From assembly GCF_014694455.1 (NCBI RefSeq), contig NZ_JAAUWT010000010.1:1-64000 (forward strand): a stretch of 64,000 nt of DNA, written 5' to 3'. Shown here in pieces: positions 49,020 through 57,569 of this stretch; the first letter of the stretch is position 1, and each line of letters starts with the position of its first letter. This DNA comes from Vibrio sp. S9_S30 (GTDB lineage Bacteria > Pseudomonadota > Gammaproteobacteria > Enterobacterales > Vibrionaceae). Below the pieces are notes generated by a model that worked only from the letters and a program-made list of their open reading frames with translations, was not told the origin of the DNA and made no database searches. The position numbers and the translations under genes were made by a program.

Positions 49020-51095
49020 ATGCTTAATACAACGATTCAAAAGTCCATTCGCAGCAGCTATAGCAATCTGCAAAATCATTTAGAAAACTTTATACCAAGA
49101 CGCGCACAAAACTATCTCGTATCAGAGATTGCTCGCACATTGGCAGGGCAGTATCACAAATCAAATAGAATGCTTGTGGCCGAAGCAGGAACAGGAATCG
49201 GTAAGTCTTTAGCGTATTTAATGAGTGCCATCCCTTTTGCGTCTTTTAGTAAGAAGAAGGTAGTGATTTCTACCGCGACAGTTGCGCTACAAGAACAATT
49301 GGTTCACAAAGACCTCCCACTATTTCGTAGAATTAGCGATGTTCCGTTTTCATTTGCATTAGCAAAAGGTCGGCAAAGATATTGCTGTGCTGAAAAATTA
49401 GCCGTAGCAAGTGGAAGTTCAGATCAACAAATTGCTATTTTTGAAAACAAGCCATCGAGCAGCGATATAGAAACGTTGCAACAAATGTACTCTCAATTGA
49501 GTTCAAATAAATGGGATGGGGAGCGAGACTCATGGTCAACCCCTATATCTGATATTTTATGGTCACGTATTGTCAGCGACAAACACAGCTGTAATGCAAC
49601 ATTACCTTCTCACCGTGATTGCCCTTTTCAAAAAGCACGCTCTCAGTTAGATAAAGTCGACGTCATTATCGCAAACCACAGCTTAGTCATGGCAGACGCC
49701 GAATTAGGAGGCGGAGTTATTCTTCCGGAGCCTGAACAGACTATTTTTATTTTTGATGAAGCCCACCACCTCCCTAAAGTGGCACGTGATCACTCATCTG
49801 CTTCAGCAAGCTTAAAAGGAGTGGCGTCTTGGTTAGAGAAGTTAAATTCACAATCTGCAAAGCTGTGCTCTCTAGCTGATGACAAGCGAGTAAGTCGATT
49901 TAGAAATGAGCTTCAAGACTCGATACAACACCTAATTCCAAGCCTCAACCAACTGGCGAAACAATTCGACCCTTCGCTATTTGTTGAAAAAAGTTACCGC
50001 TTTGAGCACGGCGAGCTACCAACATGGCTAGAAAATGAATCTCAGGAACTTAAGAAAGCGAGTAAAAAGGGCGCGCAAGCTCTAGCTAAGATCGCCGATT
50101 TAATTTCCGAGCGCGTAAAAGAAGGAGAGTTATCAAATCGTTTAGCTGAGCCCGCATTGGCTGAGATTGGGTTCTTCTTGCAAAGATACGAAAATTTATC
50201 GAAGGTTTGGCATTTAATGGCAGAACCAACAAGAGAGAAAGGTGCACCATTAGCTCGATGGGTGGAAACCTCGGAAGAGCGTGAGGGCGACTTTATTATA
50301 TCGGTATCTCCGTTGGAGGTAGGTTGGCAACTAGACCAGCTATTGTGGAGTCGCTGCGCGGGGGCTGTTTTGGTCTCTGCCACGATGAGAGCGCTCAACT
50401 CCTTTTCTTTTTTTTGCCGTCAGACGGGTATCAGCGAGAAAAAGGAAGACGGTACACAATTTCTTGCACTCGCCTCTCCTTTTGATTACCAAAATCAGGG
50501 GGAGCTCTACATACCTAAAATTAAATTCGAACCGCAAGCCAGCGAGTTTACCGATTGTTTAATTGAAACTCTTCCCTCCTATATAGAAGATGGGAAGGCC
50601 AACTTGGTTTTGTTTGCCTCTTATTGGCAAATGAATAAAGTAGAGCAAGGTATAGAGAAACTCGCAAAGAAAAATAAATGGATGCTACAAGTCCAAGGCG
50701 AAACCTCGCGTAACGAGATCCTAAAGAAACATAAATTTTACTGCAGTAAGAAAAAAACCAGCATTCTCTTTGGAACAGGGAGTTTTTCAGAAGGGTTAGA
50801 CTTACCTGGTGAATTATTAGAAAACCTCATTATTACTAAAATTCCTTTTGCGGTTCCCACCTCTCCAGTAGAAGAGGCTCATGCGGAGTATATTGAGCGG
50901 AAAGGAGGAAACCCATTTCTCCAAATTTCTGTGCCAGAAGCCAGCAAAAAGCTCATTCAATCTGTCGGTAGATTGCTGCGTAAGGAACGAGATTCTGGTA
51001 GAGTCGTCATCCTAGACAGGCGACTCGTCACAAAGCGTTATGGCAAGTCTTTAATAGACTCATTACCCCCATTCAAAAGACGTATCGATTATTAA
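49020..51095 (+). CDS. dinG: ATP-dependent DNA helicase DinG
   Basis: XPD-like superfamily 2 helicase (5' to 3') that unwinds R-loops, D-loops and G-quadruplexes. I start at ATG 49020 (MLNTTIQKSIRSSYSN), giving 691 aa. Visible are Walker A EAGTGIGKS (about 55-63), Walker B DEAH (about 246-249), and the C-terminal motifs GTGSFSEGLDLPGE and SVGRLLRKERDSGRVVILDRR. In the iron-sulfur region the cysteines are C122, C123, C191 and C201; the usual third ligand between the last two appears replaced (see findings). It is followed 21 bp later by the TSUP gene. Confidence 0.95.
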   Translation: MLNTTIQKSIRSSYSNLQNHLENFIPRRAQNYLVSEIARTLAGQYHKSNRMLVAEAGTGIGKSLAYLMSAIPFASFSKKKVVISTATVALQEQLVHKDLPLFRRISDVPFSFALAKGRQRYCCAEKLAVASGSSDQQIAIFENKPSSSDIETLQQMYSQLSSNKWDGERDSWSTPISDILWSRIVSDKHSCNATLPSHRDCPFQKARSQLDKVDVIIANHSLVMADAELGGGVILPEPEQTIFIFDEAHHLPKVARDHSSASASLKGVASWLEKLNSQSAKLCSLADDKRVSRFRNELQDSIQHLIPSLNQLAKQFDPSLFVEKSYRFEHGELPTWLENESQELKKASKKGAQALAKIADLISERVKEGELSNRLAEPALAEIGFFLQRYENLSKVWHLMAEPTREKGAPLARWVETSEEREGDFIISVSPLEVGWQLDQLLWSRCAGAVLVSATMRALNSFSFFCRQTGISEKKEDGTQFLALASPFDYQNQGELYIPKIKFEPQASEFTDCLIETLPSYIEDGKANLVLFASYWQMNKVEQGIEKLAKKNKWMLQVQGETSRNEILKKHKFYCSKKKTSILFGTGSFSEGLDLPGELLENLIITKIPFAVPTSPVEEAHAEYIERKGGNPFLQISVPEASKKLIQSVGRLLRKERDSGRVVILDRRLVTKRYGKSLIDSLPPFKRRIDY

Positions 51096-51116
51096 TAACA
51101 AATAATAAGCAATCAT

Positions 51117-51896
51117 ATGGAATTTATAGAACCAACAATGTTGGTTGTTCTCGCTCTTGTGGCATTTCTTGCAGGATTTATTGATGCGGTAGCTGGTGGC
51201 GGCGGAATGCTTACTGTCCCCGCGTTACTATCGATAGGTTTGCCTCCGCATATCGCCTTAGGAACGAATAAACTCGCAGCAACCTTTGCCTCTTCTACAG
51301 CCGCGCTCACCTACTATAAGAAGCGGTTATTTAAGCCAGAATGTTGGAAGAAGGCATTCATTGGCACACTCATAGGTGCGACCATAGGCACCTTTGCCGT
51401 CGATGCTATTAGCACTGAATGGTTGGAGAAAGTACTTCCTCTCGTGATTCTCATCACTGCCTTGTATACGATCTTCCATAAGCCGGTGAACGCATCAAAC
51501 AATGCCATACCCGCACCGTGCCCTAGCCTGACGAAGAAACAATGGTTACAAAGCCTCACTTTAGGGTTCTATGATGGTGTCGCAGGGCCAGGAACGGGGG
51601 CGTTTTGGACCGTTAGCAGCATGGCTTTATATAAAATGAACATTCTGCTGGCTTCAGGATTAGCCAAAGCCATGAACTTCACCAGCAATGTGACCTCTTT
51701 GGTTATGTTTGCTTTCTTAGGACACATTAATTGGGTTCTAGGCCTTACGATGGGTGTATGTTTAATGGTCGGTGCTTATGTAGGCGCTCATTCCGCCATC
51801 AAATTTGGAGCAAAATTCATTCGTCCTGTTTTTGTCACCGTCGTGGTTGTGCTGGCGGGTAAACTGGCGTTTAATGCTTGGTTTGTAAACTTATGA
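51117..51896 (+). CDS. TSUP-family permease (TauE/SafE, YfcA-like)
   Basis: 259-aa inner-membrane protein with about eight hydrophobic helices in two repeats. The GFIDAVAGGGGMLTVPALLSIGLPPHIALGTNK signature at the N-terminus and FYDGVAGPGTGAFWTVSS in the second half are typical of TSUP proteins related to YfcA. Members move organic acids or sulfur compounds such as sulfite and sulfoacetate, but substrate here is unknown. Its stop overlaps the priC start (ATGA), so the two are translationally coupled. Confidence 0.88.
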   Translation: MEFIEPTMLVVLALVAFLAGFIDAVAGGGGMLTVPALLSIGLPPHIALGTNKLAATFASSTAALTYYKKRLFKPECWKKAFIGTLIGATIGTFAVDAISTEWLEKVLPLVILITALYTIFHKPVNASNNAIPAPCPSLTKKQWLQSLTLGFYDGVAGPGTGAFWTVSSMALYKMNILLASGLAKAMNFTSNVTSLVMFAFLGHINWVLGLTMGVCLMVGAYVGAHSAIKFGAKFIRPVFVTVVVVLAGKLAFNAWFVNL

Positions 51897-52444
51897 AGCA
51901 CTTCAGCTCCCTAAAAGAAAACATTGCTCAATTGAGCCTTCAATCGGCACAGCTTGACCGCCAAAGAGGTGAGCATCATCAAGCGCTTTTTGATGAAAGG
52001 CTTTTCCACTGCAAGGCGCGTTTATTGGTGCCTTGTGTCCAAGAACTTGAATCAACCTTTCAATCCATTCTAAGAGAACAAGAAAATGGAAGGCTAACGC
52101 CTCTAAGAGCCGAGCATTTAACGACTAAAATGCTCGCTCAACTCGAAGCCATACAACGTGAACTATCGACACAAACCATTAGAGAAAGCGAAATAAAGCA
52201 CTCACGTCCTTTTCAAAAGCCAATCAATCAGCTTTATCAGGAAATGGCACAACATCAAGAATGGGAGCGTCGACTAGAAGAACTCGTTGTCGAAAAAGCC
52301 CGAGCGCTTGAATCCGTTCCTGAGCACATGCAAACGCAGGCTCAACAAACACTCATGGCTGCAGAACAACGCCTTAATCGTTGCCAAGAATCTAAACTAA
52401 AAATCGAAAACCAAATCACCTATAGGGAGCGCAATCCAGTATGA
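51893..52444 (+). CDS. priC: primosomal replication protein PriC
   Basis: Replication restart protein that loads DnaB at stalled forks with SSB. Start at ATG 51893 (MKHFSSLKENIAQLSLQS), overlapping the stop of the upstream permease gene, giving 183 aa. It is helical and charged, with the RLLVPCVQELESTFQSIL segment, a QEMAQHQEWERRLEELV helix near the C-terminal half, and AEQRLNRCQESKLKIENQI, typical of PriC. It overlaps ybaM by 4 bp (ATGA), the same order as in E. coli, where priC and ybaM are adjacent. Confidence 0.92.
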   Translation: MKHFSSLKENIAQLSLQSAQLDRQRGEHHQALFDERLFHCKARLLVPCVQELESTFQSILREQENGRLTPLRAEHLTTKMLAQLEAIQRELSTQTIRESEIKHSRPFQKPINQLYQEMAQHQEWERRLEELVVEKARALESVPEHMQTQAQQTLMAAEQRLNRCQESKLKIENQITYRERNPV

Positions 52445-52614
52445 GTCATTCCAATTCATCTCCATTGAATACCGCACCAGACGAAATCAAACTGGCGGTT
52501 GATCTCATCTACTTGCTGGAGTCTAACGAAATAGAAGTAGAAACGGCTTTAGCTGCTCTAGAAATTGTAAAATCCGATCTACAAAAAAAGTGTTTAGCTA
52601 AAGACAACAAATAG
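52441..52614 (+). CDS. ybaM: YbaM/DUF2496 family small protein
   Basis: 57-residue protein read directly from the sequence; it starts with ATG inside the priC stop (ATGA overlap). APDEIKLAVDLIYLLESNEI and the following ETALAALEIVKSDLQKK match the YbaM/DUF2496 pattern (APDEVKLAVDLI-LLE-N-I-P--VLAALEIVK). Function unknown. Its length and position after priC are as in E. coli. Confidence 0.9.
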   Translation: MSHSNSSPLNTAPDEIKLAVDLIYLLESNEIEVETALAALEIVKSDLQKKCLAKDNK

Positions 52615-52660
52615 CGAATTTATCAAGTCACTTCTTTTGGAAAAATCGCTTCCGTACTTT

Positions 52661-52720
52661 TGAGATAAAAGAGCCGCTTCTGAGATAAAAAAGTCACTTC
52701 TGAAAAAAAATCGTCACCTC
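52661..52720. repeat. 20-bp degenerate tandem repeats between ybaM and the DUF3833 gene
   Basis: Three successive 20-bp units (52661-52680, 52681-52700, 52701-52720) share tgagataaaa-agtcacttc. The last unit lies in the 3' end of the DUF3833 gene, so the repeat contributes its final codons and the T-rich stretch after it. Confidence 0.75.
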
Positions 52721-53209
52721 TGCGACTTCTATCCCTAGTTTTCGTATAGACGTTCGATTAAAGACATGACGATCATCTTGACGATACAACCAGTCGTCAA
52801 AGTGTACTTCTAGCTCAGAACCATCAACTTTGAGTAAAAAATCGTATTTCCATTGAAGGGCGTTGCCCGCCTGAATCCCAACCGCTTGACCAATGATGTC
52901 ATCTGCTTTCCCTAGAAAGCGACCATCCCCTTGACGCTCAATCGTCCATACACGCTGATCTTTTTCACCGTCATCAAAAATGAAATCTTCAACTAACACC
53001 AACGTGTTTCCGCTGACTTCTCCCGAAAGTTCAACAGAAAATCGCCGAGTTTGTTTTTTGGTATAATCCTGAACCATTCCCCAAGCCTTTGTTTCACCTT
53101 GAAAGTAACCAAACAGGTCAAAATTCGGCGTTGCTTCACGATATTCTTCAACATCAGCAGTACACGCACTCAGTAAAACAGAAAACCAAAGTGTTAAAAT
53201 TGTTCTCAT
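52694..53209 (-). CDS. DUF3833 lipoprotein
   Basis: 171-aa lipoprotein: signal peptide with lipobox LLSACTAD (C16), then a DUF3833 domain with NFDLFGYFQGETKAWGMVQ and alternating strands, WTIERQGDGRFLGKADDIIG and a DDWLYRQDDRHVFNRT segment. The fold is predicted to be lipocalin-like, so lipid binding is possible. It is the last gene of the lipid operon, overlapping the gene before it by 4 bp. DUF3833 genes commonly travel with CFA-like and DUF1365 genes. Confidence 0.88.
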   Translation of the reverse strand: MRTILTLWFSVLLSACTADVEEYREATPNFDLFGYFQGETKAWGMVQDYTKKQTRRFSVELSGEVSGNTLVLVEDFIFDDGEKDQRVWTIERQGDGRFLGKADDIIGQAVGIQAGNALQWKYDFLLKVDGSELEVHFDDWLYRQDDRHVFNRTSIRKLGIEVAEVTIFFQK

Positions 53210-53757
53210 CTAATCTTTCCCAATAACTGTCTACGATGTTTTGGGTATTCGGTGTTAGGTGAAAACCAAATAGACAAAAAGGCATCGTTCAGTTGTTCAT
53301 TTGTAATGTCGCCCAAGTGGGTGGTTTGATTGGCGGAATCGTAAAAAATGAATTGCCCTTTTTCTCCATCTGATATGTAAACCAAACGCTCACCTTTACT
53401 AACATCAGGTAAAATATCGGATAGCGTCGATATCCAATTCTCTTGCTGCTCGGCGCTGTACCCTAAATGCTGCCATTGTTCTTGAGTTGCATCGAGTAGC
53501 TGCTGCTTAGGGATGTCTCTCATGTAATTAATCAGCAATGCCATCGGGTGAGGAGAAACATCTGTACTTTCTTCATATACTCCACTGGGCGTTTTAAGCT
53601 CGGACTTATAAATATCAAAAAAGAGCCAACTCAAGCTCGATTTCCCAACCGTTTTCCAACCATCCCAGTCCTGATCATCTTGAGAATTCGGAGTCGAGCT
53701 TTGGGCGTGTGCCGTCATCAGCAAACCAATAATTAGAAATCCGATGTACTTATTCAT
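53206..53757 (-). CDS. chalcone-isomerase-like periplasmic protein
   Basis: 183 aa from the ATG at 53757 (MNKYIGFLIIGLLMTAHAQS, a signal peptide). The mature part holds a chalcone isomerase-like domain: DWDGWKTVGKSSLSWLFFDIYKSELKTPSG, PHPMALLINYMRDIPKQQLLDATQEQW and GQFIFYDSANQ. Bacterial members may bind fatty acids rather than act on flavonoids. Catalytic residues of plant chalcone isomerase cannot be assigned here by eye. It overlaps the DUF2878 gene and the DUF3833 gene by 4 bp each. Confidence 0.82.
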   Translation of the reverse strand: MNKYIGFLIIGLLMTAHAQSSTPNSQDDQDWDGWKTVGKSSLSWLFFDIYKSELKTPSGVYEESTDVSPHPMALLINYMRDIPKQQLLDATQEQWQHLGYSAEQQENWISTLSDILPDVSKGERLVYISDGEKGQFIFYDSANQTTHLGDITNEQLNDAFLSIWFSPNTEYPKHRRQLLGKIR

Positions 53758-54278
53758 AACTTCCCCCAGCGAGAGCTTAGTAATGTGGTTACAAAATAAG
53801 CGAGCAAAAACCATTCCAAAAACAGAAGTGAAAGCGTTTTGGGGGTACCGAATACCCACTCCACGGCACCAAGCCTTTGCCCAGCATAGTAGCTAAACCC
53901 ACCAAACACAGACACCAGAGTTATTACGATATGTCGAGGCGTACGGTTCACTATGGCTTTCATTTGAACGGAATACCAACCAAATAACACCCATAGCAAA
54001 AGCAACCAAACTGGAAATGCATCGATAGAGAAAGTAAATAAACCCGATTGCCAATTAATAAAGTCAATGACGATACCAACTGAGCTAATTGCCATAACTA
54101 GCCTGAGCTTTTGAGCATTTTCGTAGAGGCAATAAGCCAACGTAACCAGAGCGCCCGTGAGGAGCCAAAAAAGTGTCTCTTCCCGGCCTATAACAGCAAC
54201 AAACCAGAGCATTTGAAACCACACGCTGCTAAGGAATACAGATCCATTGCTTTTTTCGAACAAAGGCTTACGCATCAT
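53754..54278 (-). CDS. DUF2878 membrane protein
   Basis: 174-aa inner-membrane protein with about five to six TM helices (SSVWFQMLWFVAVIG, WLLTGALVTLAYCLY, VMAISSVGIVIDFIN, FPVWLLLLWVLFGWYS, FLEWFLLAYFVTTLL). It matches the DUF2878 family, function unknown, seen in the same operons as CFA-like and DUF1365 genes. It overlaps the next gene by 4 bp and follows the methyltransferase gene after 19 bp. Confidence 0.85.
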   Translation of the reverse strand: MMRKPLFEKSNGSVFLSSVWFQMLWFVAVIGREETLFWLLTGALVTLAYCLYENAQKLRLVMAISSVGIVIDFINWQSGLFTFSIDAFPVWLLLLWVLFGWYSVQMKAIVNRTPRHIVITLVSVFGGFSYYAGQRLGAVEWVFGTPKTLSLLFLEWFLLAYFVTTLLSSRWGKL

Positions 54279-54297
54279 AAGTGGATCTGGCGACCAA

Positions 54298-55527
54298 TTA
54301 TCGGACTTTATGAAACGTTAAATGAACCGTGCTGATCGTTTTGGCTAGAAATCCACCTTCACAATAGCTCATGTAATAACGCCACATACGGACAAAACGT
54401 TCATCATAACCAAGCTGAATAACTTGAGAATAGGATTGGTTAAATGCGTAATGCCAATCGGAAAGAGTACGGGCATAATCTTGCCCTATGTCATATAAAT
54501 CTCTTATCACAAATTGACTGTTACGTGTCATTTGATCCATTAGGTATGTCACAGACGGCAAAAAACCGCCAGGAAAAATGTATTTTTGAATGAAGTCGAC
54601 ATCTTTTCTGTATTTGTCAAATCTTTGGTCAGCAATGGTGATCGCTTGAATAGCGAGCAACCCATCAGGCTTTAACAGCGAATAACATTTGTCTATATAG
54701 GAAGAAAGATACTGTTTACCTACTGCTTCTATCATCTCTATTGAAACCACTTTATCGTACTCGCCTTCCAGTAAACGATAGTCTCTCTTCAAAAGAGTAA
54801 TTTTGTCTCTTAGTCCCGCTTTAGCTATAGACGCTTTAGCGTATTGATATTGTTCTTCCGAAATCGTCGTGGTTGTAACACGGCACCCATAGTGGGAAGC
54901 CATATAGATCGCCATCCCTCCCCAACCAGTGCCTATCTCCAACACATGGTCATCTTCATTGAGTTTTAGCTGCTTGCAAAGCCTGTCCATCTTGTTGATT
55001 TGCGCCACAGCTAACGAATCATCTTTCGTTTTGTATACACCAGAGGAATACAACATGTTTTCATCAAGAAACAGCTGATAAAGATCATTCCCTAAGTCGT
55101 AGTGCGCTTCTATGTTCTCTTTTGATTGCGACAACGAGTTGCGATTCAGCCAATGCGAAAATTGCAAGGTGAGCTTTTGTATCCAACTGACTTTGCTATC
55201 AACAGCATCTAAAGTGTCAAGGTTTTCAGCCATAACACGCGTAACGGTTGTCAAGTTTGGGCTATCCCACCAGCCATCCATATACGCTTCAGCTCCAGCG
55301 ATGCTGCCACCTTTTAGAAGCCTCTCGTAAAACTTGGGTTCATGAATTTCAATCACAGCATGTAAGTCAGACAAGCTGTCACCAAACTCCACTCGCTCAC
55401 CAAAACTTTCAATAATAGTGATATGACCTCGTGTCAACTGAGATAGCATTCTAAAAATCAATGAACGATAAGCTTGTTGACGCACACTGAGCCCACCTTC
55501 AGAAACATATGAACGGCTATTTAGCAT
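54298..55527 (-). CDS. cyclopropane-fatty-acid synthase-like SAM methyltransferase
   Basis: 409-aa enzyme of the CFA synthase family, which methylates or cyclopropanates unsaturated acyl chains of phospholipids in place. Seen: an N-terminal lipid-binding region (about 1-100), the SAM motif VLEIGTGWGGMAIYMA (about 195-210), YDKVVSIEMIEAVG with the catalytic Glu, and YIFPGGFLPSV in the acyl site. In photostress operons, relatives (UfaM type) methylate vaccenate toward furan fatty acids instead of making cyclopropanes; sequence alone cannot decide here. It overlaps the DUF1365 gene by 7 bp. Confidence 0.9.
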   Translation of the reverse strand: MLNSRSYVSEGGLSVRQQAYRSLIFRMLSQLTRGHITIIESFGERVEFGDSLSDLHAVIEIHEPKFYERLLKGGSIAGAEAYMDGWWDSPNLTTVTRVMAENLDTLDAVDSKVSWIQKLTLQFSHWLNRNSLSQSKENIEAHYDLGNDLYQLFLDENMLYSSGVYKTKDDSLAVAQINKMDRLCKQLKLNEDDHVLEIGTGWGGMAIYMASHYGCRVTTTTISEEQYQYAKASIAKAGLRDKITLLKRDYRLLEGEYDKVVSIEMIEAVGKQYLSSYIDKCYSLLKPDGLLAIQAITIADQRFDKYRKDVDFIQKYIFPGGFLPSVTYLMDQMTRNSQFVIRDLYDIGQDYARTLSDWHYAFNQSYSQVIQLGYDERFVRMWRYYMSYCEGGFLAKTISTVHLTFHKVR

Positions 55528-56279
55528 GAGGGTGTCTCCTTCTTTTTGTTATTTGGATGAGAATAAACTTTTGCCCCTTTCACCCACAATTTAAGAGCAT
55601 GCCAGTAAATACCAGTGATAATTTTTAGTGCCATAATGGGTGTTTTCAGTAGGTATCTAATCAGAGTCATTCTGTTCAAAGGTTTAGCCATCATCGTCAT
55701 AGAAGCATCAAATACCTTTTCTTCTTGGTGGCATTCCAAGTGAATTACTAATTTTTTATTAAGAGGTTTGAGTGACCACACATATTTCTGGTTTATGGGA
55801 TTAAAGGGTGAGACATGAAATTCTTTATCGTGACGCCAATTTTCTCTTTCCGCACCAGCATTGGAATCGATTGCATAGTAATGGCACTCGTTCCATGGCG
55901 TATTGCTCACCTCCGCAAGCAAATATTTCCAGTCCCCTGCCTCATCATACAAATAATAAAAATTTACCGGACTAAAATACAAACCGAAGTAGCGCAAATG
56001 ACAAACCGCTTTCACCTTGCCCTTCAGCCTGACGCCAGTAAGTTCAAACACTTTGTTCTGAACAGCCAGTTTTAAGTCCCCACTGCCTACATAGTCTTCT
56101 CTACGGAATCGAGCCCAATGCCAAGCTTTATCGCCAAAGCCGACAAGCTTGTCTTTTAGAATGTCTATCTCATCGAGATCTAAGCACGGCATAAAGAGTG
56201 GGTATCTCAAACTGTGTTTGACTGGAGAGAATCGCCTATGAGTCACTTCTCCATCTAACATGCAACTCGAAACCATCAT
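55521..56279 (-). CDS. DUF1365 family protein
   Basis: 252-aa protein of the DUF1365 family, very often between an FAD amine oxidase-like gene and a CFA-like gene. Features: HRRFSPVKHSLRYPLFMPCLDLDEI near the N-terminus, YFSPVNFYYLYDEAGDWKYLLAEVSNTPWNE (conserved, with NFYY and VNNTPW-type residues), KEFHVSPFNP and a basic C-terminal helix region. It may bind or guide fatty-acyl intermediates; activity unproven. It overlaps both neighbours by a few bases. Confidence 0.87.
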   Translation of the reverse strand: MMVSSCMLDGEVTHRRFSPVKHSLRYPLFMPCLDLDEIDILKDKLVGFGDKAWHWARFRREDYVGSGDLKLAVQNKVFELTGVRLKGKVKAVCHLRYFGLYFSPVNFYYLYDEAGDWKYLLAEVSNTPWNECHYYAIDSNAGAERENWRHDKEFHVSPFNPINQKYVWSLKPLNKKLVIHLECHQEEKVFDASMTMMAKPLNRMTLIRYLLKTPIMALKIITGIYWHALKLWVKGAKVYSHPNNKKKETPSC

Positions 56280-57553
56280 GCGACCTCCTTCTCTAAAGCA
56301 CGGCTCCGCAACCGAATACCTTCAACCACATCCAGCGCACTTCGAACGCCATCTTCGTGGAACCCGTTGTACCAATATGCCCCACAAAACCAAGTAGCAT
56401 TGAACCCATCAATACTGGGCTTTTGCTTCTGAGCAATATGGGATTCTTTAGTGAAAACAGGGTGATGATAAGTAAAGGTTCTAAGGATTTTATCTGAATC
56501 AATCTTATCGTTTGAATTTAGCGAAACACAGAATGTCTGTTCGCTCTCAATATGTTGCAGAATATTCATATTGTAGGTAAGTGATGGGAGCGCTTCTTGT
56601 TCACCCTTTTTGCCTGAAAGCAAATAATTCCATGACGCCCATGCCGCTTGGCTTTTCGGTAACAGCGCTGTGTCTGTATGCAACGTGACTTCATTAGCCT
56701 GATATTTCATCTTAGAAAGCAGATCATGTTCCCTATTGCTCGGGTCTTGAAGCATTCTTAATGCTTGGTCGCTATGACATGCAAAAATAACGGCATCAAA
56801 ATGCTCCGTTCCAAAAGACGATTGAATAAGAACACCGTCAGGTTGTCGCTCAACGGTGTTTACTGGGCAATTCAACCGTATCTTTTCTTTGAAGCCTTTG
56901 ATCAAAGGCTCGATATACGCTTTAGATCCGCCCTTAATAACATACCATTGAGGACGATCTGCAATATCGAGTAACCCATGATTCAAGAAGAAATTAAGGA
57001 AAAAGGATAAAGGGAAACCGCGCATATCCGCTAAGGTGGAAGACCAAATCGCCGCGCCCATTGGAAGAATATAATTATTGGAAAAGTATTCACTAAACTG
57101 GTGCTGAATAAGAAAATCACCTAACGTCTGTTCTTCGCGGTGAGATTGAGTCGCTGCTTTCTTTGCGAGTTTGTTGAAACGTAATATCTCATAGATAAAG
57201 CGATAGAACTTGGGGTTCAAAAGATTTCTTTTTTGGGCAAACAGAGTGGATAAAGTATGACCGTTGTACTCTAAGCCGTTACTCTGATTACTCACGCTAA
57301 AACTCATTTGAGTGGGTGTGCCTGTAACGCCTATTTCATTCATCATTTCAATGAAGTTCGGGTAAGTCCTGTCATTGTAAACAATGAACCCCGTATCAAC
57401 AGAATAAGACTTGTTTTCTATCCTTACGTCTACGGTGGCGGTATGACCACCGATATAATCATTCGCTTCAAAAACTGTAATGTCGTGCTCTTGGTGAAGG
57501 TGATAACCGCACGTTAACCCAGAAATACCTGATCCTATTATTGCTATTTTCAT
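56276..57553 (-). CDS. FAD-dependent amine oxidase-like oxidoreductase
   Basis: 425-aa flavoprotein with an N-terminal dinucleotide-binding motif IAIIGSGISGLTCGYHL (3-19) and VFEANDYIGGHTATVDV (34-50), then an amine oxidase/phytoene desaturase-like body (VDTGFIVYNDRTYPNF; FDAVIFACHSDQAL). The C-terminal FAD contact is WFCGAYWYNGFHEDGVRSA. In this operon type it probably oxidises or desaturates a methylated acyl chain (inference). It overlaps the DUF1365 gene by 4 bp and follows the SDR gene after 16 bp. Confidence 0.88.
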   Translation of the reverse strand: MKIAIIGSGISGLTCGYHLHQEHDITVFEANDYIGGHTATVDVRIENKSYSVDTGFIVYNDRTYPNFIEMMNEIGVTGTPTQMSFSVSNQSNGLEYNGHTLSTLFAQKRNLLNPKFYRFIYEILRFNKLAKKAATQSHREEQTLGDFLIQHQFSEYFSNNYILPMGAAIWSSTLADMRGFPLSFFLNFFLNHGLLDIADRPQWYVIKGGSKAYIEPLIKGFKEKIRLNCPVNTVERQPDGVLIQSSFGTEHFDAVIFACHSDQALRMLQDPSNREHDLLSKMKYQANEVTLHTDTALLPKSQAAWASWNYLLSGKKGEQEALPSLTYNMNILQHIESEQTFCVSLNSNDKIDSDKILRTFTYHHPVFTKESHIAQKQKPSIDGFNATWFCGAYWYNGFHEDGVRSALDVVEGIRLRSRALEKEVA

Positions 57554-57569
57554 GATTTTCCCTTCAACT

